64,000 bases of DNA from Thermoplasmata archaeon. GTDB lineage: Archaea > Thermoplasmatota > Thermoplasmata > Thermoplasmatales > Thermoplasmataceae. The notes beneath the pieces are model-generated. The model searched no databases. It was not told where the DNA came from and worked only from the letters and a program-made list of their open reading frames with translations. Shown one piece after another: positions 51,258 through 60,659 of this stretch (position 1 is its first letter; each line of letters starts with the position of its first letter). The translations under genes were made by a program, and so were the position numbers. The stretch is taken from assembly GCA_021797555.1 (NCBI GenBank), contig JAJZZM010000013.1:186001-250000 (forward strand), given 5' to 3'.

Positions 51258-51531
51258 GGGATGTGCCCTGTGCAATGCAACATGGGGTGAATATTACAGG
51301 GAGATAGAGGGAGAAAAGATGTTTTTCTGTTGCAATATATGCGCAGATATACTTGAAAATATGGTTAAAACCGTTAAAAAAGAAACAGGCTGGAATAAAA
51401 TAGACTACATAGAATTAAATGGTAATTACAGCAAAGGTAGGACATGCACAGCAAAATCAGTTAATGATGAGTTTAAATATTATTACAGGACTTACAGCGA
51501 TGGCAAATTAATGGAATTTAAAAAGTTATAA
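51238..51531 (+). CDS. TA0938-like small zinc protein
   Basis: EGCALCNATWGEYYREIEGEKMFFCCNICADILENMV. Confidence 0.6.
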   Translation: MKTNNTEGCALCNATWGEYYREIEGEKMFFCCNICADILENMVKTVKKETGWNKIDYIELNGNYSKGRTCTAKSVNDEFKYYYRTYSDGKLMEFKKL

Positions 51532-51541
51532 ATAAATCATT

Positions 51542-52096
51542 TCATTGATAAACAACAAGATATGCCATTAAGCTTATAATTGCGACCTGCAAAACCATCT
51601 GGACAGTTGCGGTTTTGGCAATCAGCATTAATGAATTGCCATTGCTGCTTTCATTTGCATTATTATTTTTGAATCCACTATAAATTTTATATGATGCAGG
51701 CACAATAATTAAAAATGTTAATAGAACCAATATAATGGAAATAATAATAATTAGTATAAATATATAATTTAATGTAAATATGTTTTCCCGCAATGATAGT
51801 ATAAATCCCAGTAGTGGCGTAAGAATTGATACTGTGGGCACAAAAAATAATGTCATTGGGATTAATTTAAATGCTATATCGGATTTTATATCGTTCTCCA
51901 TTCCAGAAAGCACTATTAAAAATATCAGGCCAAGAAATACATCAACTCCAGTCCATAGGGCACCTAAAAGTACATGTATATAATCAAGCACTAAAATTCC
52001 AGGAGTTGAGATAGCCATTATGAAAGCAATAAACGGCACCATAAACGAAATAATGCCTGTTCTCCTTTCATGGTAAACATTTCTATTTATATTCAA
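51542..52096 (-). CDS. membrane protein, paralog of the next ORF
   Basis: YIHVLLGALWTGVDVFLGLIF core. Confidence 0.6.
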   Translation of the reverse strand: MNINRNVYHERRTGIISFMVPFIAFIMAISTPGILVLDYIHVLLGALWTGVDVFLGLIFLIVLSGMENDIKSDIAFKLIPMTLFFVPTVSILTPLLGFILSLRENIFTLNYIFILIIIISIILVLLTFLIIVPASYKIYSGFKNNNANESSNGNSLMLIAKTATVQMVLQVAIISLMAYLVVYQ

Positions 52097-52683
52097 AAAT
52101 TCACCCCCACTGCAAAATGTGCCATCATCAGTATTATTGCAATTTGAAATATCACCTGTATCAGAGATAGTCTAAGGTTAAACATCGTTAGCTTTACAAT
52201 CTTTTCCGTATTTTTGGCACCACTTATGATTTCCATATAGACCCTTAATTCATTAGGAAGAAATATGCCTATTCCCTCAATAAAAAGGATAAACGCAATA
52301 ACAAGTGCTACGATAATATATATTGATGAAAATGGTATTTTCATTGCTAGTGCTGTATAAATGCCTGCTGTGATTGTAACTGAGGATATTGCAGGCATAA
52401 AATACAGCATTGTTGGTGTTAGACGCATTGAAATTTTTGTCCTTTCAAAATTATTTAATCCTTTCATTACATACGAAAAAAATAATCCGAGGACAAGATC
52501 CATTCCAGTCCACATCGAACCTGCAACAACATGGAAATATTCAAGAAAATAAAAATTATGTATATATAATATCAATGCAAGTATTACCGGCGGAATTAAA
52601 ATCATTGGGAAGCCACGTATAAAAGAATTTTTCATGTTGAATCGATTATCAACCTCTATTGTAGGTACTTCATTTTTTAACAT
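52093..52683 (-). CDS. membrane protein, paralog of the previous ORF
   Basis: YFHVVAGSMWTGMDLVLGLFF core; 4-bp overlap with the next gene. Confidence 0.6.
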   Translation of the reverse strand: MLKNEVPTIEVDNRFNMKNSFIRGFPMILIPPVILALILYIHNFYFLEYFHVVAGSMWTGMDLVLGLFFSYVMKGLNNFERTKISMRLTPTMLYFMPAISSVTITAGIYTALAMKIPFSSIYIIVALVIAFILFIEGIGIFLPNELRVYMEIISGAKNTEKIVKLTMFNLRLSLIQVIFQIAIILMMAHFAVGVNF

Positions 52684-53065
52684 GAGGTTTGATAATATAC
52701 ATATATTTAAATTCTAAGTTTATTATATAAATACAAAATTTTAATATTATTAACATTATATTTTTTATTAGTAATATTATGATGCCATAAGTTTTATCAA
52801 ATGACCGTTTTCATTATATTCCTCAAATTGTTTTCCATTTTAATGTTATATATTATCAGGAGATATTTAAACAGGTTAAAAGAAATTATAGTACATATAA
52901 ATAAACAGGTGATGGAAAAGCCTCTTAAAATAAGTTAAAAAGTGGGTCTATTTAAATGGGGCAGTTCAATATAAAATAAATTATAAAATTTAACAATATA
53001 ATAAAAGATATTCAATTTAAAACAAAAATTTTATTAATTAAACATAATATAGCTTACGAAGTAAA

Positions 53066-53473
53066 ATGGTTGATTTTTTTGATAACGATGAATATGACCG
53101 GTGGATGAAACACGCCGAAAGGACATTGGAATCAGCAATTAACGATTCATCATCAGGATTTTATAGCTGGGCATGCTTTAAGGCACAGCAGGCATCGGAA
53201 TATGCTGTAAAGGCATATCTACGTGGCATAGGTATGAATACCTTCGGCCATGCCGTTTCACTTCTATTGAAAAATGCAGGATTTAATAAAAATATCATAA
53301 ATACTGCCATGATTATTGATAAATATTATATACCAACAAGATACGCGGATGCATGGAGTGAGGGGGTACCGGATGATTATTATAACCAGAGCGATTCACA
53401 GAACGCAATAGAGGCTGCGGAATCAATATTAGAAGGGGTAAAATCAAAATGGAAATCATTGAAAAAAGAATGA
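53066..53473 (+). CDS. HEPN domain protein
   Basis: WMKHAERTLESAINDSSSGFYSWACFKAQQASEYAVKAYLRGIG. Confidence 0.85.
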   Translation: MVDFFDNDEYDRWMKHAERTLESAINDSSSGFYSWACFKAQQASEYAVKAYLRGIGMNTFGHAVSLLLKNAGFNKNIINTAMIIDKYYIPTRYADAWSEGVPDDYYNQSDSQNAIEAAESILEGVKSKWKSLKKE

Positions 53474-53814
53474 AGGAAAGAAATAAAGTAATTAACGATA
53501 CAAAAAAATATGCTTCATCATTAAAATTTAAATGTTCTGCTATTCTAATAGGCTCATACTCCAGGGGCGATTTTAATTTATGGAGTGATATTGATATACT
53601 AATTATAGGGAATTTCTCAGGCAATCCGGTGGAACGGCTCAAGAACATTGATTTCCCTCCGGGTTATGAAATAATACCATTGAATATGGAAGAACTAAAT
53701 AAAAAATTAATAAAAAAGGATAAGTTTATTATTGATTCATTCCGGGATGGTATAATTTTAAGGGATGATTTTAATATTAAAGGCATTACCAGCAAAAATA
53801 TTGAATTAAAATAA
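53449..53814 (+). CDS. MNT-type minimal nucleotidyltransferase
   Basis: AILIGSYSRGDFNLWSDIDILII (GSxxRGxxxxxSDxDxxI). Confidence 0.9.
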   Translation: MEIIEKRMKERNKVINDTKKYASSLKFKCSAILIGSYSRGDFNLWSDIDILIIGNFSGNPVERLKNIDFPPGYEIIPLNMEELNKKLIKKDKFIIDSFRDGIILRDDFNIKGITSKNIELK

Positions 53815-53817
53815 TAA

Positions 53818-54846
53818 CTATTTTATTGCCTTTCTATAGATATTATCCACAATATAATATGTCCTGTTGTCATTTTTAATTAAATATAATTTCTCTAACC
53901 TATGCAAAAAATTTGCTAATGTTGATGTGGAAACTTTTGTCTTACTCAATATTTCATTATATCCTGAACCAAAAGCCATCATTTTTAAAGCCTTTCTTTT
54001 CCATGCTGATTTATTTATTATATTGTTCAACTCATACCTTGCAACCTTTACTGCTTCGTCAAGGCTTTCATTCAAAGCATCATTATGATTATATATGCAT
54101 CTTCTCCTGCCATAGAAATTTAACCATCCGGTTATTGTTCCGATTTCATTTATTGCCTCATTAATTTCAGTTTCATTTATATTGGCATTGCAGTTAATTA
54201 ATCCGGATTTTAAATAATCAACTGCCGTCTGGCGATCCCATGGTTCAAGAACCACTTTTACCGGATTCCTCCCTGCCAGTGGATTTTTACCCTTCTGTTC
54301 CAGCAATGTTTTCATAAGGCCTATGGATGAACCTGTAAAAATAAATACTATATTTTTATTTTCCATCATTATATTATGCAGCATATTTATAAAATGGTTA
54401 ATCCCAAAGGATAACTCCTGAAATTCATCAAGCACTATCATTGTTTTTTTCCGCGACAGTAAGTTGAATAATGATTCCATAACGTCTGTATTATTTATTT
54501 TTTTATTTAATTTTATTGAATTTCCCATTATATTTATTCCACGTATTTCAAAGTCATCCTTAAATCTGTCAATTAAATTTTTAGGCATATTATTAAATAT
54601 TTTATTTATTGCATCTCCTGAATTTTTTATACCTGTTAAATCTATATATAATGTGTTATAATCATTTTTGTATTCATTTAAAATAGCTTTTGCCATACTT
54701 GTTTTTCCGATCATCCTTGGACCTAATATGGCTAACCAGTCTCCAGTATCAAGTACTTTTTTTATCATACTTATTTCACTGGTTCTATCGAATATATTTT
54801 CTACATTATCCCTAGGTTTTTCTGTAAAAATTACTTTGCCCCACAT
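53818..54846 (-). CDS. archaeal ATPase (AAA/STAND-like, PF01637 type) with C-terminal wHTH
   Basis: DRTSEISMIKKVL, LAILGPRMIGKTSMAKAIL, MIVLDEFQEL, GRNPVKVVLEPWDRQTAVDYL. Confidence 0.88.
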   Translation of the reverse strand: MWGKVIFTEKPRDNVENIFDRTSEISMIKKVLDTGDWLAILGPRMIGKTSMAKAILNEYKNDYNTLYIDLTGIKNSGDAINKIFNNMPKNLIDRFKDDFEIRGINIMGNSIKLNKKINNTDVMESLFNLLSRKKTMIVLDEFQELSFGINHFINMLHNIMMENKNIVFIFTGSSIGLMKTLLEQKGKNPLAGRNPVKVVLEPWDRQTAVDYLKSGLINCNANINETEINEAINEIGTITGWLNFYGRRRCIYNHNDALNESLDEAVKVARYELNNIINKSAWKRKALKMMAFGSGYNEILSKTKVSTSTLANFLHRLEKLYLIKNDNRTYYIVDNIYRKAIK

Positions 54847-54990
54847 ACTACTTTGCCCTACAAAGTAATACCATTGTTGCTTAAATAATTGATGGTAATG
54901 AAATTTTTAATTTTCATATAAATTTCATGCAAATATAAAGTTAATCAATGTTAAATTTTTATAATAGGATACTGTAAAATTCAAATAAAT

Positions 54991-55869
54991 TTACTGCATA
55001 AGGAGTATACTTATTGATTCCGGAATTAGCTCTATTGAAACCGGTGTGCTAAAAAGGACCTCGCCATCCATTTCCACAGGTATTCTATCACCGGATATTT
55101 CTATTTTTTCCGCTGTTTTATTTATTATATCATGGTCATTAATATATGTCCCATTTATCAATTTTCTAAATTTCATTAGAAGTGTCAGCTTTGAAATGTC
55201 TTTTATCATATGTATCTCCATAATATGGTCATTCAGCACTGAGTTTTTTGAGGCAAGCATCCCGCCACCAAAATATTTTCCGTTTGCAATTATTACATCT
55301 ATAAATTTGCCTTCTATAATTTCATTTTTAATGGATATCTTAAGGTTATATGCCCTTAATTTAAATAATTCACCTATAACTGCAAGTCTTATTGTGTTTT
55401 TATTCCTGTGCAATTTTTTATTTACCCTGCCAATAACATTTGCACCGTAGCCCAGTTCCATTATATTTACAAAATATCTTGTTCTGCCAGCATAATTAAC
55501 AAGTACAGAATCAACCTTTAATATTTTATTTTTTGATATTGCATCCTTTATATCTTCAGGCTTTATGCTTCCGGCGGACCTAACAAAATCTGACCCGGTG
55601 CCGGCATCGATAATTATTAAAACAGGACTTTTGCAAACAAGAGCCTGGCATATTTCATTTATTGTGCCATCACCGCCTATGCATACAATATAATCATAGT
55701 TATCCTTTAAAGCTTCAAGTGCATATAAAAATGCATCATTGTTTTTTTTTGTTTCCCTTATTATAAAATCGAAATCATTTATGTATTTTTTTAACCTGTC
55801 CAATAAATATATTCCACGACCATTGCCAGCATGTGGATTTACAATAATGTAAATTTTCATTTTAATCAC
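54991..55869 (-). CDS. diacylglycerol/lipid kinase (YegS-like)
   Basis: IVNPHAGNGRGIYLL; IVCIGGDGTINEICQAL; DAGTGSDFVRSAG; IPVEMDGEV. Confidence 0.9.
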   Translation of the reverse strand: MIKMKIYIIVNPHAGNGRGIYLLDRLKKYINDFDFIIRETKKNNDAFLYALEALKDNYDYIVCIGGDGTINEICQALVCKSPVLIIIDAGTGSDFVRSAGSIKPEDIKDAISKNKILKVDSVLVNYAGRTRYFVNIMELGYGANVIGRVNKKLHRNKNTIRLAVIGELFKLRAYNLKISIKNEIIEGKFIDVIIANGKYFGGGMLASKNSVLNDHIMEIHMIKDISKLTLLMKFRKLINGTYINDHDIINKTAEKIEISGDRIPVEMDGEVLFSTPVSIELIPESISILLMQ

Positions 55870-57226
55870 TTACTAACCTAGACAATTTATCAATATTCTC
55901 CTTTTTAAAATTTTCAGCATTTCCCGGATCATAGATCAGTACAGGAAGCCTACGTCTCAGCAGGTCATTAACATATACAGGGCATTCATGGCTTATTATA
56001 AATTCTACCTGATCTTTATCTGGCCTTGAATAATTTATATATGGCATATTCCTAATTTTTACATCTATTTTTAACCTATTTTTTATAATTTTTAAGGCTT
56101 TTCTTGCAGCGACACGGTAATCAGTTAACTTCCCGCCAAAAACAGTGATAATATTTCCATAATCAATTATTTTAAAATCACGTGAAATTTTGCCCGGGTC
56201 AGATCCCTTTCCGATTAATGGCCTTATGCCGGAATATGATGCTATAATATCCTTTTTATCAATAAATGTGAATATCTTTTTTGTACTGTTGATCAGGTAT
56301 TCTATGTCATTATCATTGATTGAAAAATCGTCAGGGTTATCTATAAATTTATCTGTCGTGCCCAGTATGCAGACATGGTCACGCGGTATTAAAAACAGCT
56401 GCCTTTTATCAATGCTGGACCTGAATACCAGTGCATTTTTTATATTAAAATAATCTTTATTAAAAATTATATGTATTCCTTTGCTTAGCTTCATTTCACT
56501 GTTTTCCGGCAATTTTAAAACCTTATTTACGCGGTTTGCCCAGGGGCCTGTGCAGTTTATTATTAATCTCGCTTTTATTGTAATATATTTTTTATTTATT
56601 TTATCAAAACATATTAAAACACTGTAATCATTATCTTTTTTAAAATCCAATAATTCCAAGTAATTAAAGCATAAAACACCATTATTATATGCCGATGCAA
56701 TATTATATATTACCATTGTAGAATCATCTGTCATGGCATCCTCATATGTAAAATAACCGTCTATTCCAATATTTTCTGTATAATTTCCATTAGAAAATTC
56801 AGGCATCTTAAATTTATTTTCAAGCATTGAATAAAGAAAAAGCCCGAATTTTATTTCATGTTTATTCCACTGGCTTTTGCCTGTAAGCACATCAAATTTT
56901 ATTTTTTTAACAATGTTTACATTTTTTAGCAGGTAATTCCTTTCTTTTATCAATTCACGGACAAGCATTATATGGCCAGTGGATAGATACCTTAAGCCGC
57001 CATGTATTAATTTCGATGACCCCGAGCTTGTGCCTGATGCAAAATCATTTTTTTCAATTAATATTGCATTTATGGAATTCTCAGACAGTATATTGGCGAT
57101 TCCACTGCCGGTTATGCCGCCGCCTATTATGGCAACATCGAATGTTTTACTGTCTATATTTTTAATATCATTATTGCGTGTATGCAATGAAAATTCCCTG
57201 TATTTATTATTTGTCAAATACATCAT
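55862..57226 (-). CDS. FAD-dependent glycerol-3-phosphate dehydrogenase (GlpD/GlpA-like)
   Basis: DVAIIGGGITGSGIANILSENSINAILIEKNDFASGTSSGSSKLIHGGLRYL; NCTGPWANRV; YSGIRPLIG. Confidence 0.92.
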   Translation of the reverse strand: MMYLTNNKYREFSLHTRNNDIKNIDSKTFDVAIIGGGITGSGIANILSENSINAILIEKNDFASGTSSGSSKLIHGGLRYLSTGHIMLVRELIKERNYLLKNVNIVKKIKFDVLTGKSQWNKHEIKFGLFLYSMLENKFKMPEFSNGNYTENIGIDGYFTYEDAMTDDSTMVIYNIASAYNNGVLCFNYLELLDFKKDNDYSVLICFDKINKKYITIKARLIINCTGPWANRVNKVLKLPENSEMKLSKGIHIIFNKDYFNIKNALVFRSSIDKRQLFLIPRDHVCILGTTDKFIDNPDDFSINDNDIEYLINSTKKIFTFIDKKDIIASYSGIRPLIGKGSDPGKISRDFKIIDYGNIITVFGGKLTDYRVAARKALKIIKNRLKIDVKIRNMPYINYSRPDKDQVEFIISHECPVYVNDLLRRRLPVLIYDPGNAENFKKENIDKLSRLVSD

Positions 57227-58718
57227 CCCTTAAGCTGTTTATAAACATGGCATTGTTGCCGGCAAATTCCTCAAAATATTTCCCTAACCCATGATGGTGC
57301 GTTATTGAGCCACCATTGCTGATAAATGTATTTACCATATTTTTCCTTATTTTTATTAAATCATCTGTTTTATCAGTTTTAATTATAAATGTAAAATAAA
57401 TTGCGCATCCATTAATATAAAAATGTGAAATATGTGACATTATTATTCCTGTTATATTCAGATTTTTTATGCTGTTATTGAATGTTAAAATGGCTTCATC
57501 ATATAATTTTATTATATTTTCCCATGAAACCGATGTTTCCAGTGTATCCGGGACAAGGCCATGCTTCCACAGGACATTCCCGAAATATGGTCTTTCATAT
57601 CTTGTGTTTTCCCATATTTTAGCAATTGTTTTACCGGAATATATACCATTTACAGGTTTTTTAAATCCGTTATTATTATTTATTAAAATTAGCAATGAAC
57701 CTTTATTTACATTTCTTAATGATAAATATTTATCAAAAATATTTTTTACCATAGAATTATCCTGGCTTAAAAAAAGGAATTCTGTTTCAGTTTCATCGGA
57801 TAATCTCAATATTGTAGGGAATTTTCGCATCTCCCTAATCGATTTTACTCCATCTTTAAAGCTTTTAAAAAAATATGAATAATAATGCCTTTTTTCAGGC
57901 AAATCATGTACCTTTATGCCTGCATTTAGGATGATCCCGCATTTGCCTTCTGAACCCATGGCAACATCTTTTACCGAAATGCCTGATGAAAATCTCGGTA
58001 AATACGGATCTGAAAATAAACCGTCGCTTCTTGCCAGTTCTACAGAACAGACCATGTTTTCTATATCTCCATACTGGTTTGACTCCTGCCCTGATTCCAT
58101 TGTTGAAATCCATCCGCCCACGGTTGAATAATTAAATGATTCCGGGAAATTTCCCATGGTTTTGCCCTTTGTATTTAATATTTCTTCCAGTTCTCTGCCA
58201 GTAAATCCTGAACCACATATGGCCATTCCATCATTTAATTCAATTTTTTTAAACCTTGATGTATCGATGGAAATAGTTCTCCCATTGCCGGAGTATTTTG
58301 AAATTAAGCCACCGGTAACCGATGTGCCGCCGCCATATACAGTAATATGTATATTTTCTTTTTTTAATGTTTTTAATAAATTATATACCTCATTATAATC
58401 GGGATATACAACAGCATCAACTATTTTGGGCAAAACTGACAGCCGTGAATCCAATATTTCAATTGATGATTTCCCTATTGAATGTTTTAGCCTGTCCATT
58501 GGGTCGAATGATATATTTTCAATATTAATGCAGTTTAATAATATTTTTTGAAGTTCACCATCAACACCGGCATATGGAATATTTACATTGCCGTCCCATA
58601 TTATATTATTCCAGTTTATGTCAAATAATTTTTCAATAAATTTTGCTGTATTTTCATTTATATTGTAATTGCTGCTGCCAAAAAATACATTAAATGTTTT
58701 TTTACCGGTTTCATCCAT
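57207..58718 (-). CDS. FAD-linked oxidase, alkyl-DHAP synthase (AGPS)-like
   Basis: VYGGGTSVTGGL; NYSTVGGWISTMESGQESNQYGDIENMV; SHISHFYINGCAIYFTF; SITHHHGLGKYF. Confidence 0.85.
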   Translation of the reverse strand: MDETGKKTFNVFFGSSNYNINENTAKFIEKLFDINWNNIIWDGNVNIPYAGVDGELQKILLNCINIENISFDPMDRLKHSIGKSSIEILDSRLSVLPKIVDAVVYPDYNEVYNLLKTLKKENIHITVYGGGTSVTGGLISKYSGNGRTISIDTSRFKKIELNDGMAICGSGFTGRELEEILNTKGKTMGNFPESFNYSTVGGWISTMESGQESNQYGDIENMVCSVELARSDGLFSDPYLPRFSSGISVKDVAMGSEGKCGIILNAGIKVHDLPEKRHYYSYFFKSFKDGVKSIREMRKFPTILRLSDETETEFLFLSQDNSMVKNIFDKYLSLRNVNKGSLLILINNNNGFKKPVNGIYSGKTIAKIWENTRYERPYFGNVLWKHGLVPDTLETSVSWENIIKLYDEAILTFNNSIKNLNITGIIMSHISHFYINGCAIYFTFIIKTDKTDDLIKIRKNMVNTFISNGGSITHHHGLGKYFEEFAGNNAMFINSLRDDVFDK

Positions 58719-58843
58719 AACAGTGTAAGAATTATAATATATTTAAATTATCTACTTGAACCGAATTGAAACTATAATATTTTAAATGGTAATCTATTTT
58801 GTTTATTGCTAAATATTTTAATACAATAATATAATTTTTAATT

Positions 58844-60268
58844 ATGGATAATTATTCCAGGCTAATAATTTCACTTCTGCTTTCAGTCCTTATGGGGGCA
58901 GTTGATTCCACAATTGTACTGCTTGCACTGCCAACAATAACAGATAATCTAAAAACACAGCTATCGTCTTCAATATGGATTATTTTAATTTATTTACTTG
59001 TAATTGCAGTTGGGACAACACAGCTTGGAAGGCTTGGAGACATTGTTGCAAGAAAAACCATTTTTATTTTAGGAATTTCCATATTTACGATAGGTTCTGC
59101 ACTATGTGGTGCCTCAGCAAATATTGATGAATTAATTTTCTTCAGGGTAATACAGGGCATTGGAACTGCAATGGTGCAGTCAAACAGTGGCGCAATTATC
59201 GCAGACAACTTTCAGCCAAATAAGCGTGGCAGGGTTTATGGATATACATCAGTAGGCTATAATGCAGGTGCAATGCTTGGAATAGTTTTAGGTGGAATAA
59301 TTACAACGTTTATAGGATGGAGGTATATATTCTACATAAATGTGCCCATAGGCATATTTGCCATATATTATGGAATTAAATACATTAACAGGAGCACGCC
59401 TGTAAGGAACAAGCTTGATATTCCTGGAATGGCAGCACTTGGTTCTGCCTTAATACTGATATCATATGCAGCCGTGGATATATCGACATATGGAATAAGA
59501 ACATTTAATATGGTTTTAATTGGAATTGGCATAATTATGATAATGTTCTTTGTATACATCGAAACAATGGTTAAAAAGCCATTATTGCCATTAAAGGTAT
59601 TCAGAATAAAGATTCTATCATATTCGTTATTTGCATCATTTTTCCAGAGTTTAGGATTTCTGGCTGTTGTTTTTATAATCATAATGTATCTGCAGGGAAT
59701 CCGCGGGTTAACACCATTTGACAGTGCATTATTATTGCTGCCAGGATATTTAATAGGCAGCGTTTTGGGCCCATACTTCGGAAAACTTGCAGACCGGATA
59801 GGTTCAAGAATACCTGCAACCGTAGGGCTTTTAATGATGGCCGGGTCTATTTTAGTTTATACAACATTAACTGTAAATTCTTCACTTTACATAATACTGG
59901 TCGCATCCGCAATTACGGGCACAGGCTCATCAATGTTTTATCCTGCAAATAACAGTGCCGTAATGGCAAATTCACCCAAAGAGCTTTATGGAATGTCATC
60001 CGGATTTTTAAGAACTTTAGCTAATATAGGCATGCTTGGCAGCTTTGTTATATCAATATCCATAGCAAGTTTAAGTGTACCCAGAAGTGTTGCATTTGAG
60101 GTATTTGCCGGAGTTGGAAAGCTTGTTGGTGGTGTTTCATCATCCTTTATGATAGGAATACATTATTCATTATACGTTTCAATGGCAATAATATTACTGG
60201 GCGCCATTCTATCATTTTCCAGGGGAAAGGAGGAGAGAAGAACCTTTGAAATACCGGTTAAAACATAA
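58844..60268 (+). CDS. MFS drug-resistance transporter (DHA2/EmrB-like, 14 TM)
   Basis: GAVDSTIVLLALPTITDNL; LGRLGDIVARK; RVIQGIGTAMVQSNSGAIIADNF; GRVYGYTSVGYNAGAMLGIVLGGII. Confidence 0.88.
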   Translation: MDNYSRLIISLLLSVLMGAVDSTIVLLALPTITDNLKTQLSSSIWIILIYLLVIAVGTTQLGRLGDIVARKTIFILGISIFTIGSALCGASANIDELIFFRVIQGIGTAMVQSNSGAIIADNFQPNKRGRVYGYTSVGYNAGAMLGIVLGGIITTFIGWRYIFYINVPIGIFAIYYGIKYINRSTPVRNKLDIPGMAALGSALILISYAAVDISTYGIRTFNMVLIGIGIIMIMFFVYIETMVKKPLLPLKVFRIKILSYSLFASFFQSLGFLAVVFIIIMYLQGIRGLTPFDSALLLLPGYLIGSVLGPYFGKLADRIGSRIPATVGLLMMAGSILVYTTLTVNSSLYIILVASAITGTGSSMFYPANNSAVMANSPKELYGMSSGFLRTLANIGMLGSFVISISIASLSVPRSVAFEVFAGVGKLVGGVSSSFMIGIHYSLYVSMAIILLGAILSFSRGKEERRTFEIPVKT

Positions 60269-60659
60269 ATTTATTTATTGCTGCACACCATGGTTATTAT
60301 GGTATGTTTATATATAAGTGCGGTTAATTAATGTATATTTAGATGCATGAAAAGATATATTGGCATTCCATTAATATAATTTTTATTTGATTTTATCCTA
60401 TTGCCCCGGCATATAAAGTGAATCCAGATACTACTATAGCACATGTATCATTCACTGCAATGCCAAGAATTACCCATCATTAATCTTAAATACGTCCATA
60501 GCAAACCACGATATCCTGAAATAAGTTTATATATTTATTATTTTTAACATTTAAATTGCATCTGAACACATGCCAGGGATGATGCTATACGGACTCCACT
60601 ATAATTTTAATTATATAATTGGCTTTCTTAATTTATACCTGTATTATAATGGATGCAAT

